A stretch of DNA of 64,000 nucleotides, from contig CM051517.1 in assembly GCA_028015205.1 (NCBI GenBank), forward strand, positions 43,535,135 to 43,599,134, written 5' to 3'. Source of the DNA: Mytilisepta virgata (taxonomy: Eukaryota > Mollusca > Bivalvia > Mytilida > Mytilidae). The notes beneath the pieces were generated by a model. It had not been told where the DNA came from. It worked only from the letters and a program-made list of their open reading frames with translations, and searched no databases. Shown piece by piece: positions 37,257 through 49,032 of the stretch; position 1 is the stretch's first letter, and each line of letters starts with the position of its first letter. The translations under genes were made by a program, and so were the position numbers.

Positions 37257-40200
37257 AATATCCACTCATCTGACCAAGTTGGAAATGAACAGTATTGGAG
37301 TCTCTGGTCTTATTTCATCAATACCAAGCGTCATGCAAAAAAGTCATAGTTAGGTTGTGTAACACTATCAGCTATGGCTCCTAATCTATAACAGCAATCA
37401 TCTGTCTTCAACAATGATAATATCATCAATATCAACAGTCTAGCAATCTCCACTCATCTCATCAACATCAACAGTCTGGCAATCTCCACTCATCTCATCA
37501 ACATCAACAGTCTGGCAATCTCCACTCATCTCATCAATATCAACAGTCTGGCAATCTCCACTCATCTCATCAACATCAACAGTCTGGCAATCTCCACTCA
37601 TCTCATCAATATCAACAGTCTGGCAATCTCTACTCGTCTCATCAATATCAACAGTCTGGCAATCTCTACTCATCTCATCAACATCAACAGTCTGGCAATC
37701 TCCACTCATCTCATCAATATCAACAGTCTGGCAATCTCCACTCAACTCATCAATATCAACAGTCTGGCAATCTCTACTCGTCTCATCAATATCAACAGTC
37801 TGGCAATCTCCACTCATCTCATCAATATCAACAGTCTGGCAATCTCCACTCATCTCATCAATATCAACAGTCTGGCAATCTCTACTCGTCTCATCAATAT
37901 CAACAGTCTGGCAATCTCCACTCATCTCATCAACATCAACAGTCTGGCAATCTCCATCTCATCAATATCAACAGTCTAGCAATCTCCACTCATCTCATCA
38001 ATATTAACAGTCTAGCAATCTCCACTCATCTCATCAATATCAACAGTCTGGCAATCTCCACTCATCTCATCAATATCAACAGTCTGGCAATCTCTACTCA
38101 TCTCATCAATATCAACAGTCTGGCAATCTCCACTCATCTCATCAATATCAACAGTCTGGCAATCTCCACTCATCTCATCAATATCAACAGTCTGGCAATC
38201 TCTACTCGTCTCATCAATATCAACAGTCTGGCAATCTCCACTCATCTCATCAACATCAACAGTCTGGCAATCTCCATCTCATCAATATCAACAGTCTAGC
38301 AATCTCCACTCATCTCATCAATATCAACAGTCTAGCAATCTCCACTCATCTCATCAATATCAACAGTCTGGCAATCTCCACTCATCTCATCAATATCAAC
38401 ATTCTAGCAATCTCTATTCGTCTCATCAATATCAACAGTGACAATCTCCACCCAACTGACCAAACTGGAAATTAACAGTATAAGAGTCTTTGGTCTTATT
38501 TCATCAATACCAAGGATCATGCAGAATAGTCATAGTTTGGTTGTGTAACACTATCAGCTATGGCTCCTAATCTATAACAGCAGTCATCAGTCTTCAACAA
38601 TGATAATATCATAAATATCCGTAGTTTAGCAATCTCCATCTCATCAATATCAACAGTCTGGCAACCTCCACCTCATCTCATCAACATCAACAGTCTGGTA
38701 ATCTCCACTCATCTCATCAATATCAGCAGTCTGGCAATCTCCATTTATCTCATCAACATCAACAGTCTGGCAATCTCTACTAATCTCATCAATATCAAAA
38801 GTCTGGCAATCTCCTCTCATCTCATCAATATCAACAGTCTGGCAATCTCCATCTCATGTCATCAACATCAACCGTCTGGCAATCTCCAGTCATCGGACCA
38901 AGCTGGAAATGAACAGTATTAGAGTCTCTTGTCTAATTTCATCAATACAAAGGATCATGCAGAAAAGTCATAGTTAGGTTGTGTAACACTATCAGCTATG
39001 GCTACTAATCTATAACAGCAATCATCAGTCTTTAATAATGGTAATAACATCAAGTCTAGCAATCCCCACTCATCTCATCAACATCAACAGTCTGGTAATC
39101 TCCACTCATGTCATCAATATCAACAGTCTGCCTATCTCTATACTCGTCTCATCAATATCAACAGTCTGGCAATATCCACTCATCTCATCAATATCAACAG
39201 TCTGGCAATCTCCACTCATCTCATCAATATCAACAGTCTGGCAATCTCTACTCGTCTCATCAATATCAACAGTCTGCCTATCTCTACTCGTCTCATCAAT
39301 ATCAACAGTCTGGCAATCTCTACTCGTCTCATCAATATCAACAGTCTGGCAATCTCCACTCATCTCATCAACATCAACAGTCTGGCAATCTCCATCTCAT
39401 CAATATCAACAGTCTGGCAACCTCCACCTCATCTCATCAATATCAACAGTCTGGCAATCTCCACTCATCTCATCAACATCAACAGTCTGGCAATCTCCAC
39501 TCATCTCATCAACATCAACAGTCTGGCAATCTCCACTCATCTCATCAATATCAACAGTCTGGCAATCTCCACTCATCTCATCAACATCAACAGTCTGGCA
39601 ATCTCCACTCATCTCATCAATATCAACAGTCTGGCAATCTCTACTCGTCTCATCAATATCAACAGTCTGGCAATCTCTACTCATCTCATCAACATCAACA
39701 GTCTGGCAATCTCCACTCATCTCATCAATATCAACAGTCTGGCAATCTCCACTCAACTCATCAATATCAACAGTCTGGCAATCTCTACTCGTCTCATCAA
39801 TATCAACAGTCTGGCAATCTCCACTCATCTCATCAATATCAACAGTCTGGCAATCTCCACTCATCTCATCAATATCAACAGTCTGGCAATCTCTACTCGT
39901 CTCATCAATATCAACAGTCTGGCAATCTCCACTCATCTCATCAACATCAACAGTCTGGCAATCTCCATCTCATCAATATCAACAGTCTAGCAATCTCCAC
40001 TCATCTCATCAATATTAACAGTCTAGCAATCTCCACTCGTCTCATCAATATCAACAGTCTGGCAATCTCCACTCATCTCATCAATATCAACAGTCTGGCA
40101 ATCTCTACTCATCTCATCAATATCAACAGTCTGGCAATCTCCACTCCTCTCATCAATATCAACAGTCTGGCAATCTCCACTCATCTCATCAATATCAACA

Positions 40201-40390
40201 GTCTGGCAATCTCTACTCGTCTCATCAATATCAACAGTCTGGCAATCTCCACTCATCTCATCAACATCAACAGTCTGGCAATCTCCATCTCATCAATATC
40301 AACAGTCTAGCAATCTCCACTCATCTCATCAATATCAACAGTCTAGCAATCTCCACTCATCTCATCAATATCAACAGTCTATATTTATAG
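37257..40390. repeat. 36 bp minisatellite (about 65 or more units) with about 180 bp spacers and a 2,011 bp higher-order repeat
   Basis: The unit has a 36 bp period: 'tctcatcaatatcaacag' plus 'tctggcaatctccactca', with variants (aacatc for aatatc, tctactcg for tccactca, and a shorter 'ccatctcatc' form). Arrays lie at about 37430-38440, 38630-38885 and 39050-40390. Before each array is a copy of an about 180 bp spacer ('gaccaagttggaaatgaac' through 'cagctatggct'), at about 37265, 38455 and 38890. The order of unit variants in 37440-38370 is repeated at an offset of 2,011 bp (39451-40381). Because 36 is divisible by three, several frames stay open on both strands; I do not regard these as genes. 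It lies between the replicase stop and a candidate terminal hairpin, where Helentron-type elements often carry tandem repeats. Confidence 0.9.
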
Positions 40391-40456
40391 TTTTCATAAC
40401 GAGCTATGTCTGTATATCGCGAAAAAAAGTGTCTACTAGAGTTAAGTAATTTAAAA

Positions 40457-40495
40457 ATAATGATAAATCAGCCTTTGGCGAAAGTTTATCATTAT
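40457..40495 (+). repeat. Hairpin, candidate 3' terminal structure of the Helentron
   Basis: Perfect 11-base arms ATAATGATAAA (40457-40467) and TTTATCATTAT (40485-40495) enclose an inner GCC/GGC pair. Its size and two-step stem resemble the terminal hairpins of elements A-D, and it follows the minisatellite on the replicase strand. I searched the sequence before 30063 for the matching arm by eye and did not find it, so the assignment is tentative. Confidence 0.45.
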
Positions 40496-41105
40496 AATTG
40501 TTAATTAAATAACAAGAGTAGATATGAGCGTTTTACAGTTATTACGAGTCATTAAAACTATTTCTCTTATGATTTTTGTTCATTTGCATTTTTTTTCTAG
40601 CCGGGTAAACAACAAATGCTACGACTAAGTTTCCTGTATCAAAAAGTTGTGATGGTTGTGTCATTTTATCATTTCTTATAAAGCAATAGCCATGACTATG
40701 ATTTAAATTTAATATTGCACATCAAATTGTTAAAAATTCAAAATTGATTATTAATACTACATAAGTAGTAAAGACAATTTTTCACAACAATATGACTAAT
40801 AAGGTGAACATATTGTCTAAAGGCAAATTTGTAAACAATATTATGAGATAATCCTTTACTTTAGTACATGGAGTACTATCCTTTATAAAAAATAGTGGGG
40901 TAAAATGAAGACTGATTAAATAATATAATGTAAGTATTTAAACACCTATTCACTAATTAAAGTCTCTGTAAAATGTGTCTAAAAAATCAACACAAAGTGA
41001 TTTCATTGGTCAAGATATCTAAACATTATAATAGATTTTCTCATATCAAGGGAGTAAATTCTTTATTATTGGAACATTGGATTGTTATGTTGTTCATTCT
41101 TTGAA
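40496..41105. other. Non-coding AT-rich sequence
   Basis: No feature beyond short AT-rich text. It separates the candidate Helentron end from the SGNH-like frame. Confidence 0.4.
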
Positions 41106-41909
41106 ATGAGTGTTTTCCGTGGGATAGAAAAATATATACAACTTCAGCCTGATGAACCTCAAGGGATAAGAATTAAAACACCAATTTTGATATCAGACAG
41201 TAAAGGGTTTAGATTAAGGGATTTTTGTCCAGGATTTGAATTTCCATTTGAAAAGTGGTGCTTATCAGGAGCAAAAACTTCAGAATTAGTGGATTTGTTG
41301 GAGAGTCGCGTAGAAAAGGCATTGAAAAGAAACTATCAAATAATTTTTTATTTTTGGAGTGGCACTTGTGATATCACTTTCAAGCAAGGAAATTATATTG
41401 AAATTAGAAATGAAGATAATTGTAAAGCTGTTGACAATATTTTAAGCGAATACTGACGTGCAATTAATATAGTTCAAAGGTATCAAGGAGCTGAAATCAA
41501 ATTTATTGATTGTCCCCCCTTATCAATAGTCAAATGGAACAGTTTTTATGGTTATAAAGAAAAAGATTTTGACAAATTTTATGAACAAGATAAAAAAGCT
41601 ACAAAGCAAATAAATATTCTTAATGAACATATTCAGTCTTTAAATTGTTCATTGAAAAAAAACACATTACGAGTGAGTCAATACTACGACTAAGTATACA
41701 TACGAAGTAGAAAACATAGAAATAAACCGACAAGATATTCACTCAATATTTCTGTGAACAATGATGATGGTGTGCATGCCTGTCAAAAGTTATGCTTAGC
41801 TTGGACTAAATACTTTTTAAAAGATTCCTATAAAGAGTGTTATGTTCATGAAAATATGATGGACATTTTAGATGTTGAGGTTGATTCAGACGAATTTCTT
41901 GATTTGTAA
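41106..41909 (+). pseudogene. SGNH-hydrolase-like protein, interrupted by two in-frame stops
   Basis: One reading frame of 267 codons runs from ATG 41106 to TAA 41907-41909, interrupted by TGA at 41454-41456 and TAA at 41691-41693, with protein-like composition throughout. Residues 27-34 read I-L-I-S-D-S-K-G, like block I of SGNH/GDSL hydrolases (nucleophile Ser32). The centre has W-S-G-T-C-D-I-T, like the G-x-N/D block, and a later I-D-C-P-P-L-S fits a strand before the last catalytic block. The C-terminal tail is acidic. Similar SGNH modules are known in some retroelements (Ngaro/DIRS type, CR1-type ORF1), so this is probably a decayed transposon gene; a decayed host gene is also possible. 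No reverse transcriptase or recombinase was seen next to it. Confidence 0.55.
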
Positions 41910-44641
41910 AGGTGAGATTCAATAATATTTCATATTGCAGTTATATTACTTTCATGAACGAAGTTCAGTGGGGGGGGGGGGGGGGGGGGGTTACTGACTT
42001 ATTTTTTAACATACTTAGTCAATTGAACATTTTTGGTAACATTTTTCTTAGCAACTTATTACAGCCACTCAAAATTTTATACTTGACTTCAGTATGATGT
42101 CCCATACCTCAAGAAGCCATTTATGATTTTACAGACATCTACATCATGTTTACCGACTACATGTTTAGTCAATTGAAGAATTTTGGAAACATTTTTCTGA
42201 TGAACTTAACTAATATCACAACCACTTGAAATTGTTTATGTGTCTTTAGTATGATGCCTCATTCCAAAAGAGGCAATTTCAGGTTTGCTGGACATTTACT
42301 TCCTGTTTTCACACTTACTCAATTTATGACATGTAGGGATTGGGAGTATCAAAGCCACAGGACTTTTAGTTGTTATTTCTATCTTACATTTATATTCAGT
42401 TTCTACAATCTCATTATTCAATCATTCAATAAGATTTAAAGGTGTTTATATTTGCAAGAAAAAAAAACTATTGTCCTGCATATAATTTAAACCATCAGTA
42501 TTGAACTGCAAGTCCTAGTAATGAACTTATATGATTCTGTTATAGTGATTGCTGAACTTTACAAATGTATACAAAAAATGGCTATGGCAGCAATTAAAAA
42601 CAAAGGTTGCTGAAAGGGAGTAGCGCCCCTTGCCTCCAGAGCTTCTCCTATAATGTCAAACACAGGAAATATTAAATATTATTACCTAATAATACACTTT
42701 TTTACATTTTATAAGATATTAAATAATTCTGACTTTCTAATTTCTTTCAAATAAACATTGTCCCCACTGTTCTATTGCCTGGTTGTGCTCTATTGCCCAG
42801 TTCATTTCCATTCATTCAGTTATCAACAGAATATATATCATGCACACAAAAAAAAAAATTTTTTATTCATACATAATGTAATTGAAAAAAATCCTGACAT
42901 TGGGTTTAACCTGCAGCTTTAGCTCAGCCTGTAGTTATTTTTCTATACATATGCCTTGATCACTCACAGCAACTGAAAATTTTTGTGAAAGATTTCTCAG
43001 TTTCTATGGAGGGTCGCACAGAGAAGTAACATACACATACGTATGAGAAATAAAATGCCATTACTGGACAAACAAAAAATAAGAAAAATTGGCTTTCATG
43101 ATTCATCATTTTCAGTTATCAAGAAACATGGCAAAAACAACCATTCGGCACGACAACATGTGAAATAAAAAAAAACCAGTAAACATGCTGCATGAAAATA
43201 ACTCTGTGCCACCTTCTTCTACTTATGGGAATGATTTAATATTTTATCTGAAGCTTCATTATGATGTATGTATGTAAGCTATTTTCAGGTTTGCGGTTAT
43301 TACTATGTAAGCTATTTTCAGGTTTGCGGTTTTACTATTTCAGGTTTGCCACAATTGAATTTGCGGTTATTACTATGTAAGCTATTTTCAGGTTTGCGGT
43401 TTTACTATTTCAGGTTTGCCACAATTGAAAATAAAAAAGACAGCAAAATTAAAACTGCTTAGAATTGAATAAAATTTTACAAGAAGTAATATCTAGCATT
43501 GTGGTAGCTCAAACATAGCATCCTTTGCTATCAATGCTATCAATGGGGGGTTTTGGAGGCTTTGGATCAGTATCCTGATACAGATATCGATATTTACAGA
43601 TTATATTGGCCATTTGACTTGTATATCTCTTTTACAAAATATCATTTAAAAAGTAGACCTTATTAGCAATTTATAATTTTGGAATTTAACATCATAAAAT
43701 TGATTATCTCTACTCCATTTTAAGCTCAATGATACTTGCTGTGACCTATATTTTACACATGAACGACTTAATTAGGAAGCTAACTAAAATGCCTCACATC
43801 AAGTATAGTTGCACTTAGTGATGCCAATATATTTTTAAAGCTAACTCTGTATTTGTATTTGGCAATTAATACAGAAAATACAGTCTAACGAGTTGAGCTT
43901 AGCAGGCAGTGGCTGCTTACTATGTTTCTCTGTACATTCTATTGTAAATTTGCTAAAAATTTGGTCAAAACCAGTAAAATTCAGGCATGGATTTTGAAAA
44001 AGTTATCGCGGTGACCACTTTATTTTATTTCTGATTTTCATGAAGTAGTACTAGATCTTCAAATTGACCGATTTATTACGAAATCTGAGGAAAATTAATA
44101 TTAGTGTCCAGCTACCTTAAATGATTTTTTATGGAGATAAATGAAAGTCTAGTGGATCTAACATAATTCAGTTGATTTATATCCATCTATCATCTATTTA
44201 CTACTTATAAATCAAATGAAGAAATGAATGAAATTTCATTGCTATTCCATATTGCTAAGAAATCTTATATCAAATATTAATTACAAAGAGAAACAAACTT
44301 ATGCATTTAAACTTAAGGTAGTTTAGATGTTTAGATTTCTGACAAGTAAATGTGTACAATTAAACTTTATAAGTAATATCCCATATTAAACAATATGAAA
44401 AAAAAAATTCAGGGTCACATTTTGTCAAAAAGGTATGGACCAAGATACACATTTTCTTTAATATTTATGTAACTTTTTAAGTGTTTAGTTTCGAAGAATG
44501 AATTTTCTTAGAAAAAAAATATTAATCATGTACTTAATCAAATTCAGGTCAAATATAAATTGCTTTAAGTGATGAAAGTTAAGTTTGTTTCTCTTTCTAT
44601 CGATAATTTCAGGAAATTTACAATTGCATTTTTGTTTTCAG
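41910..44641. other. Non-coding sequence with a G-run and a 70 bp tandem duplication
   Basis: A run of 21 G lies at 41970-41990. Two copies of a 70 bp unit ('ttgcggttattactatgtaa' onward) lie at 43291-43360 and 43361-43430, with a partial copy before. Part may be 5' UTR or intron of the gene starting at 44652, since AG 44640-44641 looks like an acceptor. No exon is supported. Confidence 0.45.
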
Positions 44642-44651
44642 TTAAATAACA

Positions 44652-45038
44652 ATGGGCAAAATAAGTAATGCATTCAATGCAGTGAAAACTAAGTCGGAAA
44701 ATATATTAAGAGAAATAAGGGAATTAGATAGTGTTAGAAAGAACAAGCCGTATAAAACAGCTGAAACTGTTCGTAAAATGGAAAGGGCAGCAAGACTAAC
44801 TAAGGCTGCAGTAAAAACTTTTCATATTGCACTTAAAACAGAAATGCTAGCTGGGTTAGATGATATATTAGTCCAAATTGACACTAATCTTAGTCATTTG
44901 TCAACTGCCCAAACCAATCTGGACATAAATGCTATCACCGACAATTTGGAAAAGATAATAAAAACACAGGAGAAGCTTCCAGAAGTGTTGAAAAAATTGG
45001 AAGAAAATGCCAAAAAATTCCTCCCTGAAAAATCACAG
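44652..45038 (+). CDS. Small helical protein of unknown function, exon 1 (129 codons)
   Basis: A pyrimidine tract and AG (44640-44641) lead into ATG 44652 with good start context (AACAATGG). The exon encodes 129 residues, Lys/Glu/Leu-rich, with no Pro in the first 40 residues and heptad-like hydrophobic spacing, so mainly helical and possibly coiled coil. There is no signal peptide or membrane segment. It ends K-S-Q at phase 0 followed by GCATGC, an apparent GC donor. All downstream exons are also phase 0. I do not recognise the family. With one copy of the duplicated exon the protein is 190 residues, with both 218. The C-terminus is acidic (exon at 46445). Confidence 0.65.
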
Positions 45039-45445
45039 GCATGCATTACTTTAAATTATATAAAGATGGTTCAATTATATAGTTTTTAATAATACTTTGA
45101 AACTTATTTGGTGTAATAGAAAAATTGATATTTAATATCAATTGTGGAGTTAAGAGATACAAGATCCAATAAAATAAGACTGGTCAGGTCAAAAAATATA
45201 AATAAAGGAGAAATTACTTTTTTAATCATGAAGTATACATGTATAACAACTAATTTTAGTTTGTCTCTTGTAAAGTTAGTCTTTTATACTTTAACCTTTA
45301 AAATTCAACCCCATTTTTAGCTGACCTGGCCTGAATAAAGAATGAAATTCAATTAAGTTAAACCAAATCTTTTAATTTATTTTAATATATATAAATTGTA
45401 ATAGTAGATATTTCAATATTTTAAATCTCAATATTTTAAATTTAG

Positions 45446-45529
45446 GATTGTCAATCTGCATCTGGGTCAAGTGGAGACCAAGGCATGACAGCTGGGGCTA
45501 CTCCCTCTTCAGTGCAGACTCAGTCTGAG
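45446..45529 (+). CDS. Small helical protein, exon 2a (28 codons)
   Basis: Follows acceptor TTTAAATTTAG. Phase 0 at both ends. Encodes a low-complexity Ser/Gly/Thr/Gln segment starting D-C-Q-S-A-S-G. It ends GAG before GCATGT, again an apparent GC donor. An 84 bp identical copy is at 45876. Confidence 0.6.
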
Positions 45530-45615
45530 GCATGTCTTTTTCTTCTTAAGATAACTTTCCAGTTGTACTTTTTACATGCTTCGCATGTATTTATATTTTT
45601 GTTCATTACTTTTTA

Positions 45616-45774
45616 ATTGATTGATTGATTGATTGATGTTTAATGCCAATTTAGCAATATTTCAGCTATATCATGGCGTGAAAAGTTTGGATATAATTGT
45701 TGGAATCAAAGCATAAAACAATATATCAATAATACAGACTTACCAATTGAAACATTTACATAGGACTGAATAAA
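45616..45774 (+). repeat. ATTG-repeat and SINE-like fragment between the duplicated exons
   Basis: A (ttga)n run at about 45617-45637 is followed by 'tgtttaatgccaatttagca' and 'atatttcagctatatcatgg', the same dispersed molluscan backbone as at 29713. It is present in only one of the two duplicated segments, so it probably arrived after the duplication or marks its breakpoint. Confidence 0.45.
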
Positions 45775-45875
45775 CTGAATAAAGAATGAAAATCTTTTTA
45801 TTTATTTTAATATATATAAATTGTAATACTGTAGTAGATATTTCAATATTTTAAATTTGAATATTTTAAATTTAG

Positions 45876-45959
45876 GATTGTCAATCTGCATCTGGGTCAA
45901 GTGGAGACCAAGGCATGACAGCTGGGGCTACTCCCTCTTCAGTGCAGACTCAGTCTGAG
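45876..45959 (+). CDS. Small helical protein, exon 2b (tandem duplicate of exon 2a)
   Basis: Identical to 45446-45529, with matching flanking intron sequence on both sides (roughly 45340-45615 against 45775-46045; exon-to-exon offset 430 bp). Phase 0, so including one or both copies keeps the frame. Could be used singly, alternately or together. Confidence 0.6.
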
Positions 45960-46444
45960 GCATGTCTTTTTCTTCTTAAGATAACTTTCCAGTTGTACTT
46001 TTTACATGCTTCACATGTATTTATATTTTTTTCATTACTTTTTTAATACGAAATTAATTTCAATTTCATAAAATAGTAAAAGTCAATCTATTTCAAAATT
46101 GGTGGAGGTTTGATTAAATTGGAAAACATCAGCCTCATATTTTTTTATTAATTAATTTCCAATGGTTCTACACTAAATGTGTCTAATTTAACTATAGTTT
46201 ATTAAATTATGGAATCATTAATAAATATCTACATTTAATATTTGTGTGCCCTGAGTAATGGACTTTTAGTAGTATTTAATTTGATGCCAAATATATCAAA
46301 TTATCAATATAATGTCAGCTACAATATTTTACTTACAATTTTAAAACTTGTACCAGAACACAATTTCAAGCAGAAAACCCTGGAGTTACAGTTTAGTATA
46401 GTTAATGCAGTCCTTAAACAAAATATTTTTTATTTTTACATTAG

Positions 46445-46546
46445 AATCTAGAACTCTCTGACAGTGGGGATGAAGCTTTAAGCCAGGTATTTGCTAGTCC
46501 AACAGCTGAAGAAAAGAAAGAGAAAGCAGATTCAGATTCTGAATAG
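46445..46546 (+). CDS. Small helical protein, last exon (33 codons and stop)
   Basis: Acceptor TTTTTACATTAG ends at 46444. Phase 0 from the GAG ending exon 2. Encodes an acidic tail starting N-L-E-L-S-D-S-G-D-E and ending D-S-D-S-E before TAG (46544-46546). If the GT two bases downstream of the GC were used as donor at exon 2 instead, the joined frame would hit a stop at once, which supports the GC-donor reading. Confidence 0.6.
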   Translation, partial: NLELSDSGDEALSQVFASPTAEEKKEKADSDSE

Positions 46547-46613
46547 ATTTTTGTAAATGTATTATGTTATTGTATATAAATGATAATGTTATATGTATGA
46601 ATGTATTTATTAA

Positions 46614-46619
46614 AATAAA
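46614..46619 (+). terminator. Polyadenylation signal of the small helical-protein gene
   Basis: AATAAA about 70 bases after the stop at 46546, at normal spacing for a short 3' UTR. Confidence 0.5.
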
Positions 46620-47935
46620 AATTTCTATAGTTTCAGATATGAAATGCCACTTGAGAGATTCAAGCAGAGGTATTGCTCGATCCAAAAGGTGGAGGTTCTG
46701 GAAAAAATGAGCTTAATCAACTACAATTATATTAAATTGAAAATACTAGATATTAAAATAATTATTTAGGTATAATTCAAGTTAGTATATTGTACTGATG
46801 TAACTCATACTGTGGACTCATTGATTAATAAGTATGAGCATGCTTCCATTTGTATGAAATTACATAATGGCTAAGATAGAGAAAAAATTCTTGGATATAT
46901 TTATATTTTTTAAGATCTATTACATTCTACTGTAAAACCGTATAAATCCATGACAGAAGATTTTTCGCAAACTGGTCATTGTAAAATAATTGGCATATTC
47001 TGGAATTCGTATATACTGTTCTTAACAATGTTTATTAAAGTATAAGGGAAATATTGGCGAAATTTATATTGGTTCAAATTCTGTTCTGCAGTATTACTAT
47101 ACTACAATTAAATTTTCTACATTTATTCCAAAATAAATTATGTTTGTAGTGAAAATTAATGAATCCACAGTTTTACTAATTCAGATCACATTTTTTTTGT
47201 TCCAGATGAAGCACTTAATAAATTCTAATACATCAGCATGATATCTCATATTTAACTTTCAGCGGGATTAGAAAAAAATAACATTGTTTCCTGTCAAAAG
47301 ATCCTACTCTTTTACAAGGTTTTATTTTGTCATAATAACATAAACATAGAAATGAATTGAATATGATAGAATTTGTTATTGCAAAAAAAAAAAAAAAACA
47401 GCACACATACAGATACACTTTTCACTCAAACTATTTGGAAGTCAAAAAAATACATGTACAGGTTAAAAAAGCTTGCAAAATTTTACTGTGAATTGTCTTC
47501 TACCTTATCGATCTTACAATACCTGTTGTAAAAATAGATTAGCAATCTGATTAGATTACAGGTGAAATTTAAATGACCAATTTGGTTTACCTTGCCATAC
47601 AAACTGAAAAGAATACCAAGACCCTTTTCAGGCAAGACATATTAGTATATACAATAGAATTTTTAGACAATTCATAGGGACTTTTGATTAGTTGATGACC
47701 AGACAAAAGCAAACCATGAACAATTTTTTCAACCTATGTTGTAGTAAAGCTATATCAAGTTGGTCATTTAAATTACACCAGTAGCCTATTCAAATTCCCA
47801 GATTAGTCAGACAATAGCAATTGATAGACCGGTATGGTTCTTGGCAATGCACAGTAAGATTTTAAAAATATTGTTTTAAGCAATTATGACAATATACTAT
47901 AGCTATAGAAGTTACTGTATTATTGGTCATATAAG
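46620..47935. other. Non-coding AT-rich sequence
   Basis: No exon or structured repeat recognised; an A-rich tract lies at about 47383-47398. Confidence 0.4.
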
Positions 47936-48220
47936 CTTTAGGATAAAGCGTGGACAGGGGATATATATATGCCTTTTGTCCTTGACCTCAATTCACGGTC
48001 CAGTGACCATATTAAGGTTTTTTGATGAGGTCAGTTTCTGACATATGGCTTTTGTCCTTGACCTCAATTAATTAATTGCTCAAGTAATCACATAACAGCT
48101 TTCGCATGTCTGTTTCAAATGTACCATAATGGTAGGCAAATGATAGCATGGTCTTTGATAGTGCATGTTATTCTGGGTCAAGCGCGGACAGGCGAGACAT
48201 CTTTTAGGGTCCACACTTGT
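47936..48220 (-). mobile_element. Element C2: right end of a C-family element
   Basis: Two short core copies marked by 'gtccttgacctcaatt' (about 47979 and 48053), then the end signal GGCGAGACA (48191-48199), close to the reverse complement of the C1 hairpin arm, then a T-rich junction 'acttgttttt' that meets 'ctaggag' of a B core unit. The hairpin end is missing. The junction is at the same point of the B unit as that of D1. Confidence 0.55.
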
Positions 48221-48650
48221 TTTTCTAGGAGTTACGCCCCTTTGAACTTATTTACTTTAATGTACTACTGCAACAGTTTGTCATCGCAACTCCTCTCAAA
48301 CCAAACAACAGAATTTCATGAAACCTTTTCAGATAATAAGGACATACTAAGTAGATGTGCATATCGACAGGAAATTGCGATTCAATTTTTTTTCTAGGAG
48401 TTACGCCCCTTTGAACTTATTTACTTTAATGTACTACTGCAACAGTTTGTCATCGCAACTCCTCTCAAACCACACAACAGAATTTCATGAAACCTTTTCA
48501 GATGATAAGAACATACTACGCAGATGTGCATATCGACAGGAAATTACGATTCAATTTTTTCTCCAGGAGTTACGCCCCTTTGAACTTATTTGCCTCACTA
48601 TACTATTACTGTTGACTCCTCTCGCTTGGAATTTAAATTTCCCAACATGC
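48221..48650 (-). mobile_element. Element B4: B-family core units without a hairpin
   Basis: Two full 169 bp units and a partial one ('ctaggag' at 48225 and 48394, 'ccaggag' at 48563), close in sequence to the B1 core. C2 abuts it on the left. The short open frames in it are by-products of the repeat. Confidence 0.65.
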
Positions 48651-49032
48651 TGACATTCAAATTAGGATAAATATGTGAAGGTAAGCATTTGATTGTGTTC
48701 ATTTTACTTGTGAAGTGAGATTTTGTTCCTCCAGTGACAATATGAAGACGTGGGGTATGTGAGCGTGCTCACAAAGGTTCTTTAATTATTGTTGCATTGG
48801 CACTGTTCTACAAACAAATATATCCACCAGCCCCCAAAAGTGGTTAAATTTCCAAGATCTTGACTCATGCATTTGAAACTTGTCATTAATGTTTATTGCA
48901 AGGTACTATTCAAGTGTTGTTACTCTGGTGTTGATTGGAAATCCAGGATGACTGTAATAATTGTGTCCATTGACACCACATACTAAATGAAATCCAGGTG
49001 AGCAATACCAACTCTATTTATGACTCGTTTAT
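48651..49032. other. Non-coding spacer, possibly D-family remnant
   Basis: Near the end (about 48996-49008) 'ccaggtgagcaatacc' resembles the D right-end signal CCAGGTGAGCGATAC, so a decayed D copy probably ends here just before D2 begins. Confidence 0.4.

Noticed and set aside
37440..40310. Long open frames on both strands across the 36 bp repeats (12-residue repeat proteins).
   Set aside because: The unit length is divisible by three, so several frames stay open automatically, and no splice sites, start context or complexity support a gene.
37430..40390. Regularly spaced repeats that look like a CRISPR array.
   Set aside because: There are no unique spacers; the whole 36 bp unit repeats, and the genome is eukaryotic.
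41454..41693. Stop-codon readthrough or selenocysteine recoding of the SGNH-like frame.
   Set aside because: The second interruption is TAA and no recoding structure is apparent; decay is simpler.
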